Shown: in pieces, positions 50,663 to 59,360 of the stretch
Position numbering within the stretch: position 1 is the stretch's first letter
How the letters are laid out: every line of letters starts with the position of its first letter
DNA from: Methanobrevibacter_A sp964431035
GTDB taxonomy: Archaea > Methanobacteriota > Methanobacteria > Methanobacteriales > Methanobacteriaceae
DNA length: 64,000 bases
Direction of reading: 5' to 3'
NCBI GenBank assembly: GCA_964431035.1
Contig: CAYSIF010000003.1
Span: 22,163 to 86,162 of the forward strand
The notes under the pieces: generated by a model
Told to the model about the DNA's origin: nothing
Database searches by the model: none
Seen by the model: only the letters and a program-made list of their open reading frames with translations
Translations under genes and position numbers: made by a program

Positions 50663-51538
50663 CACATAGAAGAAATAATCATAATAGACAACAACTCACA
50701 AGACGAAAGCCTAAAAATAATAGAAAAACACAAAGGACCACTAAACATAAAAATAATACAAAACAAACAAAACACAGGCTTTGCAAAAGCATGCAACCAA
50801 GGAATAAAAAAAGCAAAAACAGAATACCTCCTATTATTAAATAATGACATAAAAACCACACCAAACACCATACAAGAACTAATAAAAACCATACAAAAAG
50901 ACAAAAACACATTCTCAGTAATGTCAAAAATGATACAATACCACCAACCAAAACTCATAGACACAGCAGGAGATGAATACACAATACTAACATACACACA
51001 AAAAAAAGGAAACAACACCCCAATAAACAACTACAACACAGAAAGAGAAATATTCTCCTCCTGCGCAGGAGCAGCACTATACAAAAAATCAATAATAGAA
51101 AAAATAGGATCTTTTGATGAAAACTTCTTCGCCTACGTAGAAGACATAGACCTCTCATACAGAGCACAAATACAAGGATACAAAAACATATACTGCCCCA
51201 CCTCAATAGTATACCACCACGGAAGCGCAACCACAGGCTCAAAATACAACCCATTCAAAATAAAACTAGCAGCAAGAAACAACATCTACCTAATATACAA
51301 AAACTACCCATTACCACAAAAAATAATAAACTTCATCTTCATATTCCTAGGACACCTAATAAAATACCTAGTATTCTACAAAAAAGGCCAACAAAAACCA
51401 TACATAGAAGGAATAAAAGAAGGACTAAAAACAAGAAAAAAACTACAAAAAACACCATATGAAAACAAAAACCTAAAAAACTACCTAAAAATAGAATACA
51501 AACTCATAATAAACACAATCAAACTACTAAAAAAATAA
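50579..51538 (+). CDS. GT2-family glycosyltransferase, rhamnosyltransferase-like
   Basis: A 319-residue GT-A enzyme: VTIITPNYNGEKYLKEYLQS, EEIIIIDNNSQDESLKII, LLLNNDIKTTPN (the DxD-equivalent DI site, about 86-97) and NFFAYVEDIDLSYRAQIQGY (about 182-201), typical of the rhamnosyl/galactosyl branch. A C-terminal hydrophobic segment near NFIFIFLGHLIKYLVFYKKG may touch the membrane. It is the intact member of a former tandem pair, and its 5' end lies inside the direct repeat. Composition is A/C-rich, like the GT2 gene at 48340. Confidence 0.85.
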   Translation: MKVTIITPNYNGEKYLKEYLQSLQQEQQHIEEIIIIDNNSQDESLKIIEKHKGPLNIKIIQNKQNTGFAKACNQGIKKAKTEYLLLLNNDIKTTPNTIQELIKTIQKDKNTFSVMSKMIQYHQPKLIDTAGDEYTILTYTQKKGNNTPINNYNTEREIFSSCAGAALYKKSIIEKIGSFDENFFAYVEDIDLSYRAQIQGYKNIYCPTSIVYHHGSATTGSKYNPFKIKLAARNNIYLIYKNYPLPQKIINFIFIFLGHLIKYLVFYKKGQQKPYIEGIKEGLKTRKKLQKTPYENKNLKNYLKIEYKLIINTIKLLKK

Positions 51539-51634
51539 AATACAAAGAGTATTGTTTAATTTCTATTCTCTAATTTTTAAGTAGATATTATTTATTATTA
51601 CTCTTCAAAGTCACTACTCTAAAAATATTATAAG

Positions 51635-52030
51635 TTAACTATTATATGTTTCTTTTTTTAATTCAACACTATTAGTTTTATGGGGGCTGCTTACTATGCC
51701 CATTACTTCAGTAAATATGTCTTCACCATCAGGTTTATCATTTTCTAATAGTACCAGTTCATCAGTTATAGGTTTGCTTTCTTTTTCTGGATTATATTTT
51801 AGCATATCTGGAATTTCAAAATCAATGGCATCTAATTTGTTCTCAATATTTATGTTTAATTTTTTTTCTAATTCAGAAATATCTGATACTGTAATGTTTT
51901 CATCTTGTTTTAATCCATTAATTAAATAAGTAGTCACTAATTCACTTTCAGTAATGCCTTTTTCCTCTGCTTTTATTTTAATTTTTTTTATTAATTCACT
52001 ATCTAACTTAAAACTGATTGTCTTCATCAT
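51635..52030 (-). CDS. Ribbon-helix-helix-like regulator or antitoxin-type protein
   Basis: A 131-residue protein. The N-terminal 50 residues (KTISFKLDSELIKKIKIKAE; KGITESELVTTYLINGLKQD) fit a ribbon-helix-helix DNA-binding fold. The remaining residues are acidic and probably disordered, with a coiled part (LEKKLNINIENKLDAI). Two ATGs at 52030 and 52027 are possible. No toxin gene is adjacent, so it may be a stand-alone regulator or an orphan antitoxin. Confidence 0.65.
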   Translation of the reverse strand: MMKTISFKLDSELIKKIKIKAEEKGITESELVTTYLINGLKQDENITVSDISELEKKLNINIENKLDAIDFEIPDMLKYNPEKESKPITDELVLLENDKPDGEDIFTEVMGIVSSPHKTNSVELKKETYNS

Positions 52031-52144
52031 ATATTTTTCCCATCTTAATTATTTATATGATTATATAATACTAAATTATATTTTTATCTTGAATATAAAA
52101 AAATCTATTAACTAACTATTAAATGTGAGTTATAGATGATAAGT

Positions 52145-52178
52145 TTTATATATTCCTTTTAAGATATTATCTAATCCC
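52145..52178 (+). promoter_or_regulatory. Promoter with dyad element shared with the provirus minus-strand pair
   Basis: TATA box TTTATATATTCC (52145-52156) and AGATATTATCTAATCCC (52162-52178) precede an A-rich leader, then AAGGTGA and ATGGG. The same arrangement occurs on the minus strand at 43397-43364, with equal spacing. The dyad AGAT-N3-ATCT is a candidate operator. Confidence 0.55.
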
Positions 52179-52218
52179 AAAATAAAAAAATAAATAAAAT
52201 AAAAAGAAGGTGAATATA

Positions 52219-52710
52219 ATGGGTCGATATGTTGATGTATATATGAGAGTAAGCACATATAATGAAATAATTGAAATAATTAAATCCACTACAGTAAATA
52301 TTGATAACTATTATGACATAGAAGATCGTGTCAACTTGGTACAATTTTTAGAAGAATTACAAGAAGAAGACAGTGAAAAGAAAAATAAAGAATACCTCCA
52401 ATGGGAGAAAAACAGAAACCAATATTATGATTTAAAAATAAAATATAAAGATTTACTAGATAAATTATATGAATTATGTGATGTTGATGAAAATGATTTA
52501 TATTATCTATTATGTTCTGTTATACATTTATTCAAGGATTGGAACTGTGAATATTTACTAATCTCTTCTTTTTTCTATTTAAGCACAAAAGATGATTCTG
52601 TTAAGATTAAAGAGAATTGGAATTTATTATCTGAATTTAATTTACCAGTTGAAGAATTAATGTTTTTTTATGGTACTGTTTTAAAAAATAAAGAAGATAT
52701 TGAATTTTAA
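52219..52710 (+). CDS. Hypothetical helical protein
   Basis: A 163-residue acidic protein without recognised family. It begins MGRYVDVYMRVSTYNEIIEI, then a long charged helix (FLEELQEEDSEKKNKEYLQW) and a hydrophobic C-terminal helix region with LISSFFYLSTKDDSVKIKEN. AAGAAGGTGA precedes the start ATG 52219. The promoter is nearly the same as that of the phage-type gene at 43336, so the gene may belong to a mobile or stress-controlled set. Confidence 0.6.
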   Translation: MGRYVDVYMRVSTYNEIIEIIKSTTVNIDNYYDIEDRVNLVQFLEELQEEDSEKKNKEYLQWEKNRNQYYDLKIKYKDLLDKLYELCDVDENDLYYLLCSVIHLFKDWNCEYLLISSFFYLSTKDDSVKIKENWNLLSEFNLPVEELMFFYGTVLKNKEDIEF

Positions 52711-52814
52711 AAATAATATCTTAATACAAATTATATTGTATAAAAGAATATTATAATAGCCGGATACAAAAATATTGTATAAAAAAAGATTTTATTTTTA
52801 GGATTATAATTTTT

Positions 52815-53675
52815 ATGGACTTATCAATAATAATTGTTAACTATCAAACATATGACCTAACAAAGGATGCAATAGAATCAATACTAGAAAATCCCTGCAA
52901 ATACACTTATGAAATAATTCTAGTAGATAATAACTCCCCAGATGACAGTATAGAAAAATTAGAAAACAATTTCAAAACTAACGAAAAAGTTAAAATAATA
53001 AAAAATAAAAAGAATCTAGGCTTTGCATATGGAAACAACAGGGGAATAGAAATTGCAAAAGGAGATTATATTCTTCTTTTAAATTCAGACACTATAGTAA
53101 AACCTGACACTTTAAATCAGTGTTTGGATTATATTAAACAGGATGAAAGTATTGGTGCATTAGGCTGTAAAGTCTCACTTCCTTCAGGAGAATTAGATAA
53201 GGCTTGTAAGAGAAGTTTCCCTAATCCTGTTAACTCATTTTATAAATTATTCCATATTCCAAATAATAGTAAAAATGATAATTATAATTTAGAGGATTTA
53301 GAGGATAATGGTGTTTATGAGATAGATTGTCTTGTTGGAGCTTTTATGCTAGTTAAAAAAGATGCAATAGATGATGTTGGTTTATTGGATGAAGATTATT
53401 TTATGTATGGTGAGGATATAGATTGGTGTTATCGTATTAAAAAGGCTGGGTGGAAGATTGTATACTTTGGAAGATCTGAAATAATCCATTATAAAGGGGC
53501 TAGTAGTAAGAAGAAAAGTTATAAACTTATTTATGAGTTTCATAAGTCTATGTATATTTTCTATAGAAAGCATTATACAAGTGAGTATAATTTTTTATTA
53601 AATATTCTGGTTTATCTTGGTATTTTTGTTCAATTAATTTTAAAACTATTTTTGAATGTTTTTAGAAAAAAATAA
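52815..53675 (+). CDS. GT2-family glycosyltransferase (rhamnosyltransferase-like)
   Basis: A 286-residue enzyme: LSIIIVNYQTYDLTKDAIES, YEIILVDNNSPDDSIEKL, DYILLLNSDTIVKPDTLN (about 83-100) and DYFMYGEDIDWCYRIKKAGW (about 194-213). A C-terminal hydrophobic helix anchors it. It belongs to the surface-polymer cluster. Composition shifts from A-rich in the first half to T-rich codons in the second half. Confidence 0.86.
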   Translation: MDLSIIIVNYQTYDLTKDAIESILENPCKYTYEIILVDNNSPDDSIEKLENNFKTNEKVKIIKNKKNLGFAYGNNRGIEIAKGDYILLLNSDTIVKPDTLNQCLDYIKQDESIGALGCKVSLPSGELDKACKRSFPNPVNSFYKLFHIPNNSKNDNYNLEDLEDNGVYEIDCLVGAFMLVKKDAIDDVGLLDEDYFMYGEDIDWCYRIKKAGWKIVYFGRSEIIHYKGASSKKKSYKLIYEFHKSMYIFYRKHYTSEYNFLLNILVYLGIFVQLILKLFLNVFRKK

Positions 53676-53758
53676 TTTATTTTAATAAAATATAATAAAA
53701 CTGATTATAATAATATTATATTAGTATTTTAAAAAATTTTTTAAAGTGTTTTTGTTTT

Positions 53759-54853
53759 ATGATGTATAAGGATATTGTTTTACCAAAGAATGTTAAATTA
53801 AGTAATAGGATATTTTATCTAGACTTTTTAAAGGCGTTTGCAATATTCCTTGTGGCTGTTGGTCATGTATCATCACAAACATTATTATTCTCACCATTTA
53901 ATTTTAATTGGGTTGTTGCAGATGTTTACAGTACAATTGCAAAAATTTCCATACCTATTTTTATGATGATATCTGGTGTTTTATTATTTAACAGGGATTA
54001 TGATTATGTTGGTTTTATTAAGAAACGGTATCCTCGAATTCTTATTCCTGTTATTTTTTGGTTGGTAATGTATGTTATTCTTGGTTTTACTTTTGGTTGG
54101 GTTGAAGGTAAGACTCCAGGTACTTCAATATTGTCTATTGGGAAGTTTATTTTCTTAATGTTTTTAGGGCATGCTGGTTATTTAACACACTTTTGGTATG
54201 TTTGGTTGATTTTATCTGCATATTTAATTATACCTATTATTAATAAGTGGATTAAGAATTCTTCTTTTAGTGAAGTGAAGTATTTCCTTATTTTATGGTT
54301 AATTACTTGTGCATTTACTACATTTAAGTTGCCTTATGTTAATATTGATATTAGATATTTTGCTGGACCTTTAGGTTACTTTATATTGGGTTATTATTTG
54401 CATAATAGTACTAATAAGTGGTGGGATAGGACTTGGATTTGGTGGATTGTTTTAATTTTATCAACTGCTCTTAAGGTTTTAATTACTTATCATTATTCTG
54501 TTTTAGCAGGTAGTTTTAGTGGTGTGGATTATTATGATTTAACAACTGTTGCAGAAGCATTTAGTTTGTTTTTAATATTCCGTAATATGAACTTTGATGG
54601 TGGAGTATTTTCAACTTTCAAGAAGGGTAAAAATGCAAGTAATGTTTTATCTTTAAGTATTTTCACATTTGGTATTTATTTAAGTCATTTATTATTGTTT
54701 AAATATTTATTACTAAGACATGTTGATTTTGCAGGAATGTTTGCACTTGTTTCAATTCCAGTATTTTCAGTAATATTGCTTGTTGTTGCATGGTTTACAA
54801 TGATTGTTTTAAGTAAAATACCGGTTCTTAAAAAATTTACTGGTGGAGCATAA
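53759..54853 (+). CDS. Acyltransferase 3 family membrane protein
   Basis: A 364-residue integral membrane protein with about ten hydrophobic segments. Family hallmarks are YLDFLKAFAIFLVAVGHVSS (about 21-40, with the catalytic-type His), ISIPIFMMISGVLLFNRDYD, then KRYPRILIPVIFW. Such enzymes move acetyl or similar acyl groups onto surface sugars. It would decorate the polymer made by the neighbouring genes. Start ATG 53759 or 53762. Confidence 0.85.
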   Translation: MMYKDIVLPKNVKLSNRIFYLDFLKAFAIFLVAVGHVSSQTLLFSPFNFNWVVADVYSTIAKISIPIFMMISGVLLFNRDYDYVGFIKKRYPRILIPVIFWLVMYVILGFTFGWVEGKTPGTSILSIGKFIFLMFLGHAGYLTHFWYVWLILSAYLIIPIINKWIKNSSFSEVKYFLILWLITCAFTTFKLPYVNIDIRYFAGPLGYFILGYYLHNSTNKWWDRTWIWWIVLILSTALKVLITYHYSVLAGSFSGVDYYDLTTVAEAFSLFLIFRNMNFDGGVFSTFKKGKNASNVLSLSIFTFGIYLSHLLLFKYLLLRHVDFAGMFALVSIPVFSVILLVVAWFTMIVLSKIPVLKKFTGGA

Positions 54854-54863
54854 AAGAGTTTTT

Positions 54864-56267
54864 ATGATTAAGGAAAATCAAAGAATATTTAATGCAGGTT
54901 TAGTATTAGGGGATGCCCTAATCGTATTATTGGCCTTATTATTAGCTTGGCATATAAGATTTGATACTACACTATTTGGACCAATAGGTGGACATTTAAG
55001 TATAGAATCCTATGCAATGTTTGCAATATTCGTAGTATTACCTGTATATTTAATCTTATTCTACTTTTTTGGTTTATACAAACCATTCCGTAATCAAAGT
55101 TCTATATTTTCAGAAACAACTGATATAATAAAAGTAAATATAATGGCTTTCATATTACTTGTAGCATTCCTTTTTATAATTGATCAACCTGACTTTTCAA
55201 GAATAATGCTACTGCTTCTTGCAATATTTGGTGTAATTTTATCAGTAATTGAAAGAGCACTTATAAGATCCTTTTTAAGACTAATCAGATCAAGTGACCA
55301 TAACCTAAAACACATCCTGGTAGTAGGAGATAATGAACTTGCATACACATTCATCCGTAAAATCAAATCCAAAAAATACTTAGGATACTCAGTAAGAGGA
55401 ATACTTGGAAAAAAAGAACACCTTGGATATGAAATAGAAGGAGCAAGATTTATAGGAACATTTAAAGACCTTGAAAATATACTAAGCAAACACAACTTCG
55501 ACAGAGTAGTAATGGCAATACCACTAGAATACTTCCCAAAACTCACAGAACTAGTAGACATCTGTGAAAACGCAGGAATAAAAGCAGAAATCATACCAGA
55601 CTACTACAAATACCTACCAGCAAAACCATCAGTCGACATGATAGAAGACCTACCAATAATAAACATCAGATACGTACCATTAGATGATGCATTTAACAAA
55701 TTCCTTAAAAAAACAGAAGACTTCATAATCAGTATAATAGCAATAATAATAACCTCACCAATAATGCTAGTAACAGCAATAGCAATAAAACTAGAGTCTC
55801 CAGGACCAGTAATATTCAAACAAGAAAGAATAGGATATAAAAGAAAACCATTCACCATGTACAAATTCAGAAGCATGAAAGTACAAGACGCTGAAGAAGA
55901 AAAAAACGAATGGACAACACCAAATGACACAAGAAAAACCCGAGTAGGAGACTTCATAAGAAGAACAAGTATAGATGAACTACCACAATTCTTCAATGTA
56001 CTTAAAGGAGATATGAGTGTAGTAGGACCAAGACCAGAAAGACCATACTTTGTAGAAAAATTCAGAAAAGAAATCCCAAAATACATGGTTAAACACCAAG
56101 TAAGACCTGGATTAACAGGATGGGCACAAATAAAAGGATACCGTGGAGACACATCAATACAAAAAAGAATAAAATATGATATAGCCTACGTAGAACAATG
56201 GAGACTATCACTAGATATTGTAATAATATTCAATACAATGTTTAAAAGAGGAAAAAACGCTTACTAA
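54864..56267 (+). CDS. Polyprenyl-phosphate sugar-1-phosphate transferase (WbaP/WcaJ-like)
   Basis: A 467-residue initiating enzyme that puts the first sugar-phosphate on a polyprenyl phosphate carrier. It has four N-terminal membrane segments, then a CoA-binding-like middle domain (LVVGDNELAYTFIRKIKSKK). The catalytic C-terminal domain has SPIMLVTAIAIKLESPGPVI, FKQERIGYKRKPFTMYKFRS, SIDELPQFFNVLKGDMSVVG and RPGLTGWAQIKGYRGDTS. The start is ATG 54864; an in-frame GTG 21 bases earlier overlaps the previous gene. The second half is A/C-rich in contrast to the start. Confidence 0.88.
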   Translation: MIKENQRIFNAGLVLGDALIVLLALLLAWHIRFDTTLFGPIGGHLSIESYAMFAIFVVLPVYLILFYFFGLYKPFRNQSSIFSETTDIIKVNIMAFILLVAFLFIIDQPDFSRIMLLLLAIFGVILSVIERALIRSFLRLIRSSDHNLKHILVVGDNELAYTFIRKIKSKKYLGYSVRGILGKKEHLGYEIEGARFIGTFKDLENILSKHNFDRVVMAIPLEYFPKLTELVDICENAGIKAEIIPDYYKYLPAKPSVDMIEDLPIINIRYVPLDDAFNKFLKKTEDFIISIIAIIITSPIMLVTAIAIKLESPGPVIFKQERIGYKRKPFTMYKFRSMKVQDAEEEKNEWTTPNDTRKTRVGDFIRRTSIDELPQFFNVLKGDMSVVGPRPERPYFVEKFRKEIPKYMVKHQVRPGLTGWAQIKGYRGDTSIQKRIKYDIAYVEQWRLSLDIVIIFNTMFKRGKNAY

Positions 56268-56323
56268 AAAAATCTGCCCTTTTTTTCTTTAAATTCTATT
56301 TTTTTTATTTATTGAAAACGAAA

Positions 56324-56339
56324 AAAAACGTTTATATAG
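56324..56339 (+). promoter_or_regulatory. Archaeal promoter of the secreted Ig-like protein gene
   Basis: A purine-rich BRE-like run (AAAAAAAACG) is followed by TTTATATAG at 56331-56339, about 90 bases before the start. The T-tract at 56278-56288 just before probably terminates the preceding gene. Confidence 0.55.
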
Positions 56340-56428
56340 TATTATTTTTTAAAATAAATAATAATTGTGAAAAATATTTTACACCATTTATTTTCACAAA
56401 AAAAAATAATTAATAAAAAAAGGAGTTG

Positions 56429-58102
56429 ATGAAAATCAACAAAAAAATAATACTAGGAATACTATTCCTAACACTACTTATAACACTACCAACAACCTTT
56501 GCAACAGACAACCAAACAGGAAATTTAATTCCAACTGTTGAACCAAATTACACAGCAGAAGAACTTGAACTAATCCATCAAAGAGAAATAGACTATGAAA
56601 ATGCATTAAAAAATCCATGGGCAGGAATGGAAGGAATACCTGAAATAGAACTCCCTCCAGAAATTATATCGGATATCAACACAACAGAATGGGATGAAAA
56701 CACAAAAGCAACAGCAGAACTATATGGATATGACCGCATAAACACGTACGATTTTAAAACACACTCATTCATAAACCCACAAGCAACATACACAGACGAC
56801 ATGCTATTTATGGGACATAATAACCAATTCCAAATAAGAACAATGGAAGAAAAAATCCAAGAAATCTACAATGAAAACATCACAAAATTCTACTACAATA
56901 ACGAATCAGCAATATATGCATTTGATGCAGACAACCAAACATTCTATCATGTTTACAATGAATACACATACAGACCAATACAGAATATAAAAAACCCAAT
57001 ATACAATAAATCATACTTAATATCATATGAAACAAATCCAACATTAAACAATATAGAAACACCAACAAACCCTCCAGCCATTAACCATAATAACACCCAA
57101 ACAGCTAATATAATTGGAGTTCCACAAATTATTGGAATACCAGATAACACACCAAAATTCAATGATATAAAAATCCACATATTCAACGCTGAAAACATAA
57201 CAATTACAAACCAAGAAAAACCATTCGAAAACCTAACAGCACAAATAACAACAAACAACAATAAAACAGTAGCTAATCTTCAAATAAGTTTAAAAATCAC
57301 AAGATCATCAAATGGAGCAAATAAAATATACAACCTAACAACAGATGAAAACGGAACCATAAACTTACCAATAAACTTAGCAGATGGATTATACAAAATT
57401 GAAATATACTATAAAGACTATTATAAATACAATAACAATTACAAATTAAACCAATTTCTCATACAAGTTTCAAACAACACCACAAAAATACCTTCAGATA
57501 TTCGAATCGCAGATTCATTTTCAATAGGATTAAACTACTGGATTATAAAAAACAATACAAATATAAACATGAGTTACGGAGATAAAGATAATTTCACATT
57601 TTCATTAAGCTATTTCCTCAATCCTATAGAAAAAGCTAATACTAGAGTAGAATTCACAAGATTAAGCGATAATGTAAAAAAATCTTACTATTATACAAAT
57701 ACAAACCTTATTAATATTCCAATTAACTTAAATCCTGGGGCATACAAGGTAAGTGTATATGTTCAAGAAACTAATTACAAACTCTCTACAAATGATATTT
57801 TAATATCTAATCCAATTACAAACAAAACACAAACTGTAATTAAAACTGAAGAAGATAAATCAAAATATTATGTTGGAACTCTTAAAACATACTCTGGAGA
57901 CAATTTATCCTTTAAAAAAGTGGATATAAATATAACAAGAAAATCAGATAACATGTCAAAAGTTTACAGTGTTTTAACAAATGAAGATGGTTATTACTCA
58001 TTACCTATAAACTTAGGTCATGGAGAATACACTGTTAAATGTTCATATAATGGTACTAACATGTATTCATCAAGCCAGTCTTTAGAAAAAATTAATTGCT
58101 AA
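56429..58102 (+). CDS. Secreted surface protein with Ig-like/carboxypeptidase-regulatory-like repeats
   Basis: A 557-residue exported protein. The signal peptide is MKINKKIILGILFLTLLITL with cleavage likely after TTFA near residue 25. Residues 30-230 form a Pro/Asn/Thr-rich domain (PWAGMEGIPEIELPPEIISD). At least three beta-sandwich repeats follow, each with NKIYNLTTDENGTINLPINL or SKVYSVLTNEDGYYSLPINL and a GLYKIEIYYKDYY-type end. It resembles methanogen adhesin-like proteins, but no C-terminal anchor is seen, so it may be secreted or pseudomurein-associated. The start is ATG 56429 after AGGAG; TTG 56426 is possible. Confidence 0.72.
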   Translation: MKINKKIILGILFLTLLITLPTTFATDNQTGNLIPTVEPNYTAEELELIHQREIDYENALKNPWAGMEGIPEIELPPEIISDINTTEWDENTKATAELYGYDRINTYDFKTHSFINPQATYTDDMLFMGHNNQFQIRTMEEKIQEIYNENITKFYYNNESAIYAFDADNQTFYHVYNEYTYRPIQNIKNPIYNKSYLISYETNPTLNNIETPTNPPAINHNNTQTANIIGVPQIIGIPDNTPKFNDIKIHIFNAENITITNQEKPFENLTAQITTNNNKTVANLQISLKITRSSNGANKIYNLTTDENGTINLPINLADGLYKIEIYYKDYYKYNNNYKLNQFLIQVSNNTTKIPSDIRIADSFSIGLNYWIIKNNTNINMSYGDKDNFTFSLSYFLNPIEKANTRVEFTRLSDNVKKSYYYTNTNLINIPINLNPGAYKVSVYVQETNYKLSTNDILISNPITNKTQTVIKTEEDKSKYYVGTLKTYSGDNLSFKKVDINITRKSDNMSKVYSVLTNEDGYYSLPINLGHGEYTVKCSYNGTNMYSSSQSLEKINC

Positions 58103-58288
58103 TAGTTTTATCTAAAAAAGAGGGGGAATTTATTAAATATTATTCCCTTTTAATATTTATCTTGACTATAACTAGTTGAATTTGTTTTGGTTAAAATAGA
58201 GTATCATAAAATATTATAAATATTTTATAATATACATCATTTAATAAAGTTTTATTTTTTCTATAATAATTAAGGGGAGTAATAAATT

Positions 58289-58852
58289 ATGGTTCCTGCT
58301 ACAGTTACCGAGTCATTTAATCATTTTTATGGTGAAATCAGATTTTTTGAGAAAAATATAAACTCTAAAAAATTAATAAAAATCAATGAGGAAAATATTC
58401 TCAAAATACATGATTTTGAGGTTTGTGTTAGAAATATTTTGAAATCATGTGAATCTATAGCAGACTCACTTGAAGAGTATCATATTTTTTCACGTGAACT
58501 CTATGATTTTCTTGAAATTCAAAATATGATAGAAATGATTTTAAAAAATAAAACCCTAGAAACTATTAAACTTACAGAATTAGAGTTTTTAAACGAAATT
58601 TTAGGAGATTTTCATAGAATTATCACATTTCGCTATATTACTACTAAAAACAATCTATTAAATCGAGAGGAAATTCCAACTGAAAATCTAGAAAGATATA
58701 AACAGGAATACAAAAATTTTATAGTTAAACTTAGAAAAAATAGGAAAAATTTTTCACTAAAAATATCACATCCTATAAATAAAAATGAAGAGTTAGATCC
58801 TGTAAATAAAAAAATGCTTGGGGTCATGGCAGAAAAAATTGTTAAATTATAA
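58289..58852 (+). CDS. Helical hypothetical protein, upstream of a PIN-domain remnant
   Basis: A 187-residue protein, predicted almost entirely helical (KIHDFEVCVRNILKSCESIA; LEIQNMIEMILKNKTLETIK), with a basic C-terminal third (KNFIVKLRKNRKNFSLKISH). AAGGGGAG lies about 9 bases before the ATG. It is followed after 25 bases by a truncated PIN-domain frame with its own strong ribosome binding site. The pair may be the remains of a toxin-antitoxin-like operon, with this gene as the intact partner. No family is recognised. Confidence 0.6.
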   Translation: MVPATVTESFNHFYGEIRFFEKNINSKKLIKINEENILKIHDFEVCVRNILKSCESIADSLEEYHIFSRELYDFLEIQNMIEMILKNKTLETIKLTELEFLNEILGDFHRIITFRYITTKNNLLNREEIPTENLERYKQEYKNFIVKLRKNRKNFSLKISHPINKNEELDPVNKKMLGVMAEKIVKL

Positions 58853-58877
58853 TAGAATATTATGGGAGGGGGATAAT

Positions 58878-58982
58878 ATGATATTCTGCGATTCAAATAT
58901 AATTATTGGGCGATGTATTGAATGGGATTATTTATATGATAATGTAATATATTTTGAAAATAATGAGCCTGTTTTTTCATAA
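58878..58982 (+). pseudogene. Truncated PIN-domain protein
   Basis: Only 34 codons remain. MIFCDSNIIIGRCIEWDYLY matches the first strand and helix of PIN-domain RNase toxins ('DxNxxI', with the first catalytic Asp). The frame then stops at TAA 58980. A GGGAGGGGG lies just before the ATG, so it was once well translated. The following 370 bases show no continuation in any frame that I could recognise. Confidence 0.55.
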
Positions 58983-59360
58983 TTTTTTTTAATTTGAATT
59001 TATACTTTAAATAGAAAAAATTTAAAATAATTCTTTGGACTTGAAATCTTTTTGTTCAGTATTGTTAAATATAATATCATATATAAAAATAAAAATATAG
59101 AATATTTTATTATTTAACTAGATTATAATAATTAATTATTTTTTTATTAAATTACTATTATAAAAATGCTTAATAATAATTTTATAGGATTTTCTATATT
59201 AAAAACTAGAATTTAAAAGGTTTATAGATAATTATAAAAAGATTAAGTAATTTTTAAGGATTTTATTTTAAGATTACTTTTCAAATGCTCGGACATACTT
59301 AATATATAATCTAATATAAAATAGTAATTTACTTACCTACTAATAGTTGAGGATTGAGTT
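58983..59360. other. Long AT-rich intergenic region with the RPA promoter
   Basis: No gene is seen. A TATA-like TTAATATATA (59299-59308) lies about 55 bases upstream of the RPA start and would give a leader of about 25-30 bases. A TTGAGG at 59347-59352 is a weak ribosome binding site. The rest is A/T runs without clear dyads. Confidence 0.5.
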
